From assembly GCA_025934385.1 (NCBI GenBank), contig JAICYE010000214.1, positions 1-5,095 of the forward strand: DNA of 5,095 nucleotides, written 5' to 3'. Positions 1 to 5,095 of the stretch are shown one piece after another. The notes under the pieces were generated by a model that worked only from the letters and a program-made list of their open reading frames with translations, was not told where the DNA came from and searched no databases. Every line of letters begins with the position of its first letter. The stretch's first letter is position 1. Position numbers and translations under genes: made by a program. Origin of the DNA: Acidimicrobiia bacterium. Lineage in GTDB: Bacteria; Actinomycetota; Acidimicrobiia; IMCC26256; BP-133.

Positions 1-256
1 GACGCAGATCAACATCCGCCTCGACGATGCGACCGTCGCGGCCCTCGATACCGTGGCCGCTCGCCAAGGGGTCACCCGAGCTGAGCTCGTCCGAACGGCT
101 GTCCTCCGGCTCCTGGCCGCCGCCGAGCGCGCCGGGGTGGCGGCCCGGTACCGCGACGCCTACGGCGAGCACCCGGAGGCAGCCGCCGAGATCCGCCGGG
201 CCGAGCGGTCGGCCCGCCGGTTCACCTCCGAGGAGACCTGGGAGCGGTGGTGGTAG
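1..256 (+). CDS. Ribbon-helix-helix antitoxin of a MazEF-type pair (5' end at window edge)
   Basis: Probable DNA-binding antitoxin that neutralises the toxin encoded just downstream and represses the shared operon. The frame is open from base 2. It begins TQINIRLDD, a typical ribbon-helix-helix beta strand, followed by two amphipathic helices (ATVAALDTVAARQG and VTRAELVRTAVLRLLAAAE) that match the CopG/MetJ-like fold. The C-terminal half (about 40 residues) is rich in Arg, Glu and Ala and ends in the aromatic ETWERWW, as expected for a toxin-binding tail. 84 residues are visible. The G at base 1 could be the last base of an ATG or GTG, which would make the protein 85 residues and essentially complete, but the start codon is not seen. 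The GTG at 53 would delete the DNA-binding strand, so it is unlikely to be the start. The stop codon (254-256) overlaps the toxin start. The fold assignment is fairly sure; the exact antitoxin subfamily is not. Confidence 0.8.
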   Translation, partial: TQINIRLDDATVAALDTVAARQGVTRAELVRTAVLRLLAAAERAGVAARYRDAYGEHPEAAAEIRRAERSARRFTSEETWERWW

Positions 257-558
257 CCCGAGGCGAACTGTGGTGGTTGGAGACGGCCGACGAGAAGGGC
301 CGCCCGGTGCTGGTGGTCACCCGCGATGAGGCCATCGCAGTTCTCCGCCGGGTGATGGTCGCGCCCGTCACCCGCACGCTGCGATCCGCGCCGAGTCAGT
401 TGCCCGTCGGGCCCGACGAAGGCCTGCCGGTGCAGTCGGTCGCCAACTTCGACGATCTGGCCACCGTGCCGAAGGCGCTCCTCGTCCGAAGGCTGGGCTC
501 CCTCGGCCCCCGGATCCACGAATTATGCGATCGGCTCCGGGTGATGTCCGGCTGCTGA
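247..558 (+). CDS. MazF/PemK-family mRNA endoribonuclease toxin
   Basis: Probable sequence-specific endoribonuclease toxin that cleaves mRNA or other RNA when the antitoxin is degraded. The 103-residue product has the MazF/PemK order: RGELWWLE at residues 5-12, GRPVLVVTRD at 18-27, VAPVTRTLR at 38-46, GLPVQSVANFDDLATV near 59-74, and the closing RRLGSL segment. R19 and T42 sit where the family's catalytic Arg and Ser/Thr lie, so the toxin looks intact. It overlaps the antitoxin by 10 nt from GTG 247, or by 7 nt from GTG 250. GAGGAG at 230-235 precedes the first start by 11 nt, while GGAG at 241-244 sits 5 nt before the second, so the second start is equally plausible. This antitoxin-first overlap is standard for translationally coupled toxin-antitoxin operons. 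The gene ends 21 bp before the convergent P450. The RNA target cannot be read from the sequence. Confidence 0.9.
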   Translation: MVVARGELWWLETADEKGRPVLVVTRDEAIAVLRRVMVAPVTRTLRSAPSQLPVGPDEGLPVQSVANFDDLATVPKALLVRRLGSLGPRIHELCDRLRVMSGC

Positions 559-579
559 CGCGGAAGGCTGCCCTGAACC

Positions 580-1824
580 TCAGTCCAGCTCGTACCGCAC
601 CGGCAGGTGCTTGTGGCCGCCGACGAAGATCGACCGTGACAGCTCCGGCGGGCCGGCCGGTTCGATCGACCGCAGCCGGGGGACGAGCTCGGCCAACAGC
701 GCCCGGATCTCCATCTTGGCCAGCGCCGCTCCGAGGCAGTAGTGGGCCCCGAAGCCGAACGCCAGGTGGCGGTTGGGCTTCCGGCCGACGTCGAAGCGGA
801 ACGGGTCGTCGAACACCGTCTCGTCGCGGTTGGCCGACCAGTACGACAGCAGCAGCCGGTCGCCCGGCTCGAAGCGCTGCCCGGCGATCTCGGCCGGGGC
901 GACGGCGTTGCGGAGGAAGTGCCGCACCGGGCTCACCCACCGCACCATCTCGTCGGCGGCCGTGGCGATCAGCGCCGGGTCCTGCCGCAGCCGCTCGAGC
1001 TCACCCGGGTTCTCGATCAACGCCTGCAGCCCTCCGCTCATGGTGAAGGACGTCGTGTCGTGGCCGGCGGTGGCGATGATCACGTAGTAGGAGATCTGCT
1101 GGAAGGGCCAGATCGGCTCGCCGTCGACGACGGCGTTGGCGATCACCGAGGCCAGGTCCTCGGTCGGGCGGGCCCGGCGCTCGTCGACCAGCGCCCCGAA
1201 GTAGCCGAAGAAGTCGTACATCACCGTCATGAACTCTTCGAACGTCGACCCCCGGGCGAACTCGGGGTCCTCGCCCTGGAACAGCTCCCGGGTCAGCTGC
1301 AGCATCTTGGGGTAGTCGGCCTCGGGCAGCCCGAGGATGGAGAGGATGACCTCCAACGGCATCGGCGTGGCGATGTCGACGGCGAAGTCGCACTCCCCGC
1401 CCAGCGCCGCCATGCGATCGACGGCCCGGCGGGCCAGCTCGGCGACGCGGGCCTCGAGCCGGGCCAGGCTGGAGGGCTGGAACCAGTCGGCGGTGAGCGC
1501 CCGGTACGTGCGGTGATCGGGATCGTCCATGTGGACGAGCGTGGCCAGGTCCCCCGCCTGGCGGACGACGCGCTCCCGTTCCGTCTCCATGAGGACGGGC
1601 TGGGGCAGGTTGCGGAAGACCTCGGGGTTGCGCTCCGCCTCCAGCACGTCGGCGTGGCGCGTCAGGGCGTAGAACGGCGGGTACCCGTCCGCCTCGACGA
1701 GCGTGATCGGCGCCTCCCGCCGCAGCAGCGCGCAGGCCTCGTGGAAGCGCCGCTCGTCGGTGTAGGCGCCGGGATCGGCGAAGACCCGGCCGGCCTCCTC
1801 GACGGTCAGGAGATCGGCGTCCAT
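580..1824 (-). CDS. Cytochrome P450 (class I bacterial type)
   Basis: Soluble heme-thiolate monooxygenase of 414 residues, the usual length for bacterial P450s. All hallmarks are intact: the I-helix oxygen-activation motif AGHDTT (253-258), the K-helix ExxR (E292 to R295), and the heme loop FGFGAHYCLG (356-365) with axial Cys363. HMDDPDHRTYR near 98-108 is the usual C-helix region. It should need an external ferredoxin and reductase, and neither is encoded here. The overall style recalls actinobacterial P450s acting on sterols, fatty acids or terpenoids (CYP124/125-like), but the substrate is not determinable. ATG 1824 was chosen because MDADLLTVEE gives a normal P450 N-terminus. The frame stays open upstream to about 2346, but that stretch is antisense-like Arg/Gly/Ala-rich sequence in a different frame of the glycosyltransferase gene. 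The start lies inside the glycosyltransferase 3' end (19-nt overlap) and no good Shine-Dalgarno is visible, which suggests translation coupled to that gene. Confidence 0.95.
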   Translation of the reverse strand: MDADLLTVEEAGRVFADPGAYTDERRFHEACALLRREAPITLVEADGYPPFYALTRHADVLEAERNPEVFRNLPQPVLMETERERVVRQAGDLATLVHMDDPDHRTYRALTADWFQPSSLARLEARVAELARRAVDRMAALGGECDFAVDIATPMPLEVILSILGLPEADYPKMLQLTRELFQGEDPEFARGSTFEEFMTVMYDFFGYFGALVDERRARPTEDLASVIANAVVDGEPIWPFQQISYYVIIATAGHDTTSFTMSGGLQALIENPGELERLRQDPALIATAADEMVRWVSPVRHFLRNAVAPAEIAGQRFEPGDRLLLSYWSANRDETVFDDPFRFDVGRKPNRHLAFGFGAHYCLGAALAKMEIRALLAELVPRLRSIEPAGPPELSRSIFVGGHKHLPVRYELD

Positions 1825-2990
1825 CGCGCCGCCGGCTCGGTTGCCTCGTCCGGCTCGGCGAGGTCGACGGGCTCGACGAGGTCGACCGGCTCGACCGTCT
1901 CGACGAGCTCCAGGATCGAATCGACCGGATCGGCGGCGAACATCGCTGCCGCCGCCGCCAGCTGGGCGGACCGTCCGGGACCCGGCCGGGCCAGGCGCCA
2001 CACGGCCGCCACCAGCTCGCGGTCGTCGGCGGGAACGGTGGTGACCCCGGCCCGCCGCATCGAGCCGATGTTGTCCCGGCCGTGGCCGGGGATCGGCCGG
2101 TAGCTGACGACCGGCACGCCGCAGGCGAAGGCCTCCAACGACGTGAGCCCTCCGGCGTTCTCCACGAGGACGTCGACGGCGGCCATGATCTCCGGCATCC
2201 GGTCCGTCCAGCCCAGCACCCGGCCGAGGCCCTGCGACTCCAGTCGGCGCCGGAGCCGCTCGTCCTGCCCGCAGACCGTCACCACGGCGAAGCGCCCGTC
2301 GGCCACCAGTGGCGCCACCGTGGCCGGGATGTCGCCGATGCCCCACGACCCGGCCACGATCAGCACCAGCGGCCGGTCATCGTCCACCCCCAGCCACGCC
2401 CGGGTGGCGGCTCGGCCCCCGTCGTCGATCGCCGATGAGGGCGGCCGGAAGGCCGGGTCGACCGCCGGCCCCGGAGCCAGGACGCTCCCGTCGATCTGCC
2501 GCCGGGCGTTCTCCGCCGCGACGGGATGGATGGCCAGGTTGAGATCGACGGCGGGGTGCACGGCCCGGGGGTGGACGGCGAAGTCGGTGAGGAAATTCAC
2601 CGCCGGCACCGTGATGCGGCCCTCCTCCCGCAACCGCCCGACGACGAGCGTGGCGAACGAGTACGTCGACACCACCACGTCGGGCCGGTGGCGCTCGACC
2701 CAGCGCAGCGTCCGGGCCCCCGACAGCGCCCGCTCGAAGCGCACGAACGGCCTCCACAGCCGGGGATGCCGGTAGAACAGCTGGTACGTGCTCTCGTAGC
2801 TCTCCGGCATCGTGCGGAGCTGGAAGAGGTAGAACGACCGCCAGGCCCGGGCCAGCGGCCGGGGGAAGGCGTCGAGGAAGTCGACGACGACGGCCTCGCC
2901 GCCCCGGGCCTCGACCCGGCGGGCCAGCTCCCGGGCGGCGCCCTCGTGGCCGGCCCCCATGCTGGCCGAGATGACGAGAACCCTCACCAC
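1806..2990 (-). CDS. MGDG-synthase/UgtP-like lipid glycosyltransferase (GT28 type)
   Basis: Probable membrane-associated glycosyltransferase that moves a sugar from a nucleotide-sugar onto diacylglycerol or a related lipid. It has 394 residues, close to Bacillus UgtP. The N-terminal MGDG-synthase domain opens VRVLVISASMGAGHEGAA (2-19), with the Gly-rich loop and His15 of the acceptor site. TDFAVHPRAVHPAVD (135-149) matches the family's TDF...H...D segment. The C-terminal Rossmann domain carries ENAGGLTSLEAFACGVPVV (277-295) followed by the PIPGHGRDN loop (299-307), the nucleotide-sugar site. Family members usually have PGG where this has AGG. The tail (363-386) is four acidic hexapeptides: VETVEP, VDLVEP, VDLAEP, DEATEP. 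GTG 2990 or GTG 2987 starts the protein. Neither has a Shine-Dalgarno, and a TAACTT -10-like box at 2998-3003 suggests a leaderless message. The frame stays open upstream, but only as the antisense shadow of the divergent gene. It is co-oriented with and overlaps the P450. The donor sugar and exact lipid are unknown; a glycosyltransferase with a non-lipid acceptor is less likely. Confidence 0.9.
   Translation of the reverse strand: MVRVLVISASMGAGHEGAARELARRVEARGGEAVVVDFLDAFPRPLARAWRSFYLFQLRTMPESYESTYQLFYRHPRLWRPFVRFERALSGARTLRWVERHRPDVVVSTYSFATLVVGRLREEGRITVPAVNFLTDFAVHPRAVHPAVDLNLAIHPVAAENARRQIDGSVLAPGPAVDPAFRPPSSAIDDGGRAATRAWLGVDDDRPLVLIVAGSWGIGDIPATVAPLVADGRFAVVTVCGQDERLRRRLESQGLGRVLGWTDRMPEIMAAVDVLVENAGGLTSLEAFACGVPVVSYRPIPGHGRDNIGSMRRAGVTTVPADDRELVAAVWRLARPGPGRSAQLAAAAAMFAADPVDSILELVETVEPVDLVEPVDLAEPDEATEPAARWTPIS
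1833..1904. repeat. Four degenerate 18-bp tandem units encoding acidic hexapeptides
   Basis: Units lie at 1833-1850, 1851-1868, 1869-1886 and 1887-1904. The middle two are nearly identical (cggctcggcgaggtcgac and gggctcgacgaggtcgac); the outer two are more diverged. Read on the minus strand and in phase with the glycosyltransferase, they give VETVEP, VDLVEP, VDLAEP and DEATEP. Each unit is exactly six codons, so the array can gain or lose copies without shifting the frame. It ends 9 bp upstream of the P450 start. Confidence 0.85.
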
Positions 2991-2992
2991 CG

Positions 2993-3014
2993 GCGGGAAG
3001 TTACCAGCGGGAAG
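2993..3014. repeat. Short direct repeat gcgggaag in the divergent intergenic region
   Basis: Two perfect copies of gcgggaag occur at 2993-3000 and 3007-3014, with starts 14 bp apart. They flank the possible -10 box of the glycosyltransferase. They could be half-sites for a regulator of the divergent pair, but 8-bp matches in GC-rich DNA can arise by chance. Confidence 0.25.
2998..3003 (-). promoter_or_regulatory. Possible -10 box for a leaderless glycosyltransferase/P450 transcript
   Basis: On the minus strand the hexamer reads TAACTT, which fits the actinobacterial TANNNT -10 pattern. Transcription would begin about 7 nt later, at or next to 2991, directly against the GTG at 2990. That would explain the missing Shine-Dalgarno. 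No recognisable TTGACA-like -35 lies at the expected distance (3021-3026 reads ccggtg on this strand), which weakens the call. Confidence 0.3.
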
Positions 3015-3041
3015 CCGCTCCACCGGTGATCGGCCGCCGCC

Positions 3042-3917
3042 GTGTACCGTCGCGGGGTGCTGTCGGCCAAGGCCAGGGCCCGGGTGAAGGCGCCGGGCGT
3101 CCGCAAGACGGCGAACGTCGGCAAAGCGGCGAACGCCGGCAAAGCGCCGAACGCCCGCAAAGCGCCGAACGTCCGCAACTTCCGCCTCAAGGACGTGTTC
3201 ACGCTCGTGAACCTCCTCTGCGGCGTGGTGGCCGTCCACTACGTGGTGGCCGGGGAGCTCAAGCGGGCCGGCTACGCCGTCCTCGTCGGGTACCTCGGCG
3301 GCGATCTCCCCGACGGCGCCGTGGCCCGCGCCACCGGGACGGGCAACCGCTTCGGCGCCGAGTTCGACTCGATCGTGGACCATTTCGTCCACGTGGTGGT
3401 GCCCGGGCTGATCGTCTACAACGCCTACCGCGAGGGCGGCCACGAGCTCGTCGGCCTGTTCCTGATGGGGACGCTGGTGGCCACGGCCACCATCCGCCAC
3501 GCCCGCCTGGCCGCCGAACGGTTCAACTTCCCGCTGTGCTGGTGCGGGCTCCCCCGCACGATCAGCGGGTTCGTGGCCATGTCGCTGCCGCTCTCCCACA
3601 CGTTCTTCGCCGAGAACCCCTGGCGCTACCAGACCGGCGTGGCGGTGATCGTCCCGCTCTGCCTGCTCAACCTGGTCCCGATCCCCTACATGACCCACCG
3701 CGGCCAGCGGGGCATGCAGACCTGGCTCAAGGTGATCGTCGCCTGCTTCTTCGCCGCTCCGATCGTGATGTACGTGGCCGACCGGCCCTACCTGTTCGAC
3801 GTGTTCCTCGTCGGCTCGGCCGGCTACGCCCTGACCGGCTGGGTGCCCCTCCGCCCCGAGGAGCGCCGGGCGTTCTACGCCGAGTACCGCCGCTGGTCGT
3901 CGGCGCTGGCCGGCTGA
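3042..3917 (+). CDS. CDP-alcohol phosphatidyltransferase, probably phosphatidylserine synthase-like
   Basis: Integral-membrane enzyme that should replace CMP on CDP-diacylglycerol with an alcohol head group. The full CDP-alcohol signature is present: D88, D91, G92, A95, R96, then G105, D109 and D113 with family spacing, giving all metal and CDP ligands. FTLVNLLCG (53-61) before the motif, FDSIVDHF (108-115), ARLAAERFNF (154-163) and CGLP (168-171) resemble PssA-type phosphatidylserine synthases, so serine is the best guess. A relative using another alcohol, such as inositol phosphate or glycerol phosphate, cannot be excluded. Hydrophobic segments near 52-70, 76-88, 115-126, 136-150, 172-188, 198-214, 228-245 and 251-267 fit a multi-pass protein. 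The first 50 residues are an unusual basic extension with five K-rich hexapeptides (16-45). GTG 3042 is the outermost start. GTG 3057 is equally plausible, because a TACCGT box at 3045-3050 would place transcription exactly on it. Divergent from the glycosyltransferase; its last 43 nt overlap the convergent aminotransferase. Confidence 0.9.
   Translation: MYRRGVLSAKARARVKAPGVRKTANVGKAANAGKAPNARKAPNVRNFRLKDVFTLVNLLCGVVAVHYVVAGELKRAGYAVLVGYLGGDLPDGAVARATGTGNRFGAEFDSIVDHFVHVVVPGLIVYNAYREGGHELVGLFLMGTLVATATIRHARLAAERFNFPLCWCGLPRTISGFVAMSLPLSHTFFAENPWRYQTGVAVIVPLCLLNLVPIPYMTHRGQRGMQTWLKVIVACFFAAPIVMYVADRPYLFDVFLVGSAGYALTGWVPLRPEERRAFYAEYRRWSSALAG
3045..3050 (+). promoter_or_regulatory. Possible -10 box for a leaderless phosphatidyltransferase transcript
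   Basis: TACCGT fits the TANNNT -10 pattern. Counting 7 nt from its last base places the transcription start at 3057, the G of an in-frame GTG. If real, it rules out GTG 3042 as the start. No clear -35 is visible upstream, so the support is pattern and spacing only. Confidence 0.25.
3087..3176. repeat. Five degenerate 18-bp tandem units encoding basic hexapeptides
   Basis: Units lie at 3087-3104, 3105-3122, 3123-3140, 3141-3158 and 3159-3176. In the phosphatidyltransferase frame they read KAPGVR, KTANVG, KAANAG, KAPNAR and KAPNVR. The last four share a core resembling aaagcgccgaacgcccgc and differ by a few substitutions. Each unit is six codons, so copy-number change would keep the frame. 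The repeats sit just before the first membrane segment. Confidence 0.88.
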
Positions 3918-5095
3918 GCCGCCGAACAGTCCAACGCGGGGCGGTCGGCCCACGGCCGTCCCCGGCCCCGGAAGTAGCTGGCCACCTCGTCGCAGACCCG
4001 GTCGACGACCTCGGCCGACATGTCGGAGTGCAGCGGCAGGGAGATGATCTCCTCGCCGACCTGCTCGGTGACGTGGAGGGGCCCCTGGCGGAACTCCCGG
4101 AACCGGGTGTGGAGGTGGGCCGGGCGCCAGTGGATGCCCGTTCCGATGCCCCGGTCGGCGAGGTGCTCGCGCAGGTCGTCGCGCACCGCCGGGCCGACCC
4201 GGACGTAGTACAGGAACGGGTTGACCTCGTCGAAGTCGCTGGGGGGCAGCTGCACCCCGTCCACCGTCTTCAGCCGTTCCTGGTAGCGGCGGCAGGCGGC
4301 CTGGCGGACGGCCCGGATCTGCTCGAGCTTGGCGATCTGGGCCAGGCCGACGGCGGCGTGGACGTTGGACAGGTGATACCGGTAGCCGATGTCGACCGCG
4401 TCGTAGTCCCGGGTCTTCTCGGTGCGGTAGATGGCCTCCACCGGCTGGTCGGAGCCGAGCAGCCGGAGGTGGCGGAGGCGGTGTGTCTCGATCTCGTCCC
4501 GCACGACGACGATGCCGGCGTCGACGGCGGTCAGCGCCTTCACGGGGTCGAAGCTGAAGATGCAGACGTCGGAGAAGCTCCCCACCGGCCGGCCGTGGTA
4601 CGCCGACCCGAAGGCGTGGGCGGCGTCGTGGACGATCCTCAAGCCCCGCTCCTCGGCCAGCGCCGCGCCGGCGGCGTGGTCGCAGAGGTGGGGGCCGTAG
4701 TCCATGAGGACGAGGGCCCGCGTCGCCGGCCCGATCAGCTCGGCGGCCCGGTCGAGGTCGATGCAGAGCGTCAGCGGGTCGATGTCGCAGAACACCGGCT
4801 CCGCCCCCACGGCGATGATGGCCTGCACGTCGGCCAGGTGGGTGAAGGCCGGGACGATCACCTCGCTGCCCGGGCCGGCGCCGGTGATCAGCATGCCCAG
4901 GTGGAGGGCGGCGTGCCCGGTGCTCACGGCCACGACGCCCCGGGAGCCCCCGCCGATCGCCCCCTGGACGGCCTCCTCGAAGGCCATGACCGTCCGCCCC
5001 ATGCCCAGCCAGCCGGCGGCCAGGGCCGCCGACCCGGCGGAGACCTCCTCGGCCTCGACCATCGGCCGGTAGAGAGGGATCGGCTCCGGAGCACA
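3875..5095 (-). CDS. DegT/DnrJ/EryC1/StrS-family PLP aminotransferase (5' end outside window)
   Basis: Fold-type I PLP enzyme, most often transferring an amino group from glutamate or glutamine to a keto-sugar nucleotide. The frame is open to the window edge. The codons before ATG 5062 read PIPLYRP, the standard family N-terminus, so ATG 5062 is internal and the true start is beyond 5095. Numbering from that ATG: GWLGMG (17-22), the STGHAALHL phosphate-binding loop (47-55), VIVPAFTHLAD (68-78), HDAAHAFGS with the PLP-ring Asp146 (145-153), FSFDPVKALTAVDAG with Schiff-base Lys175 (169-183), HLSNVHAAVGLAQ (230-242), and GIHWRPAHLH (309-318). At least 406 residues are visible, at the long end for the family, because of an extra 30-residue Arg/Pro/Ala-rich tail (366-395). 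The tail's end overlaps the convergent phosphatidyltransferase by 43 nt. The sugar substrate cannot be assigned. An amino-sugar role serving the nearby glycosyltransferase is only an inference from proximity. Confidence 0.94.
   Translation of the reverse strand, partial: CAPEPIPLYRPMVEAEEVSAGSAALAAGWLGMGRTVMAFEEAVQGAIGGGSRGVVAVSTGHAALHLGMLITGAGPGSEVIVPAFTHLADVQAIIAVGAEPVFCDIDPLTLCIDLDRAAELIGPATRALVLMDYGPHLCDHAAGAALAEERGLRIVHDAAHAFGSAYHGRPVGSFSDVCIFSFDPVKALTAVDAGIVVVRDEIETHRLRHLRLLGSDQPVEAIYRTEKTRDYDAVDIGYRYHLSNVHAAVGLAQIAKLEQIRAVRQAACRRYQERLKTVDGVQLPPSDFDEVNPFLYYVRVGPAVRDDLREHLADRGIGTGIHWRPAHLHTRFREFRQGPLHVTEQVGEEIISLPLHSDMSAEVVDRVCDEVASYFRGRGRPWADRPALDCSAAQPASADDQRRYSA

Noticed and set aside
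27..329. 100-residue plus-strand open frame over the antitoxin and toxin
   Set aside because: Its Pro/Ser/Arg-rich translation has no fold, and it is out of frame with the two overlapping, recognisable toxin-antitoxin genes.
559..579. Possible bidirectional terminator between the toxin and the P450
   Set aside because: Only 21 bp separate the stops, and no stable inverted repeat or T-run is visible.
742..2103. Long plus-strand open frame of 453 codons opposite the P450
   Set aside because: It mirrors the P450 and glycosyltransferase codons; high GC at third positions keeps antisense frames open. Its translation shows no domain, and the opposite strand encodes unmistakable P450 motifs.
1825..2346. 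N-terminal extension of the P450 reading frame up to 2346
   Set aside because: The added 174 residues are Arg/Gly/Ala-rich with no domain, and they lie out of frame within the well-supported glycosyltransferase gene. ATG 1824 gives a normal-length P450.
3087..3176. Possible CRISPR-like or intergenic repeat array
   Set aside because: The units are contiguous with no spacers, are only 18 bp, diverge between copies and stay in the coding frame, so this is a coding tandem repeat.
2991..3953. Upstream extension of the glycosyltransferase frame, giving a 715-residue product
   Set aside because: The extra part is antisense to the phosphatidyltransferase gene, is His/Arg/Glu-rich without a recognisable domain, and precedes the clean VRVLVISAS start of the MGDG-synthase domain.

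Overview
This 5.1-kb window is GC-rich (roughly 70% by eye), uses GTG starts and is packed almost without gaps. That fits a high-GC actinobacterium, possibly from an environmental lineage such as Acidimicrobiia. This placement is inferred from composition, start-codon use and protein style; no rRNA or other marker is present.

Layout from left to right: (1) 1-558, plus strand: a type II toxin-antitoxin pair, with a ribbon-helix-helix antitoxin cut at its first codon by the window edge, overlapping a MazF/PemK-type endoribonuclease. (2) 580-1824, minus strand: a complete class I bacterial cytochrome P450. (3) 1806-2990, minus strand: a glycosyltransferase of the MGDG-synthase / diacylglycerol-glucosyltransferase (UgtP-like, GT28) type. 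It lies upstream of the P450 and overlaps its start by 19 nt, so the two look like one translationally coupled operon. (4) 3042-3917, plus strand: an integral-membrane CDP-alcohol phosphatidyltransferase, best matching phosphatidylserine synthase, divergent from the glycosyltransferase across about 50 bp. (5) 3875-5095, minus strand: a DegT/DnrJ/EryC1/StrS-type PLP sugar aminotransferase. It converges on and overlaps the phosphatidyltransferase by 43 nt, and its 5' end lies outside the window.

The central block suggests a membrane-lipid or glycolipid module. One enzyme transfers an alcohol head group onto CDP-diacylglycerol, one transfers a sugar onto a lipid acceptor, and a P450 could hydroxylate a lipid, sterol or terpenoid. 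The flanking aminotransferase could supply an amino sugar, but no other nucleotide-sugar gene is visible to support that link. The toxin-antitoxin pair seems an unrelated neighbour.

The least expected structure is a matched pair of low-complexity tails. The glycosyltransferase ends in four acidic hexapeptide repeats and the divergent phosphatidyltransferase begins with five basic hexapeptide repeats, both from 18-bp tandem units. The two promoters between these genes may also be of the leaderless type. No RNA genes, insertion sequences, CRISPR arrays or convincing terminators were seen, and there is no gene-free stretch longer than about 50 bp.
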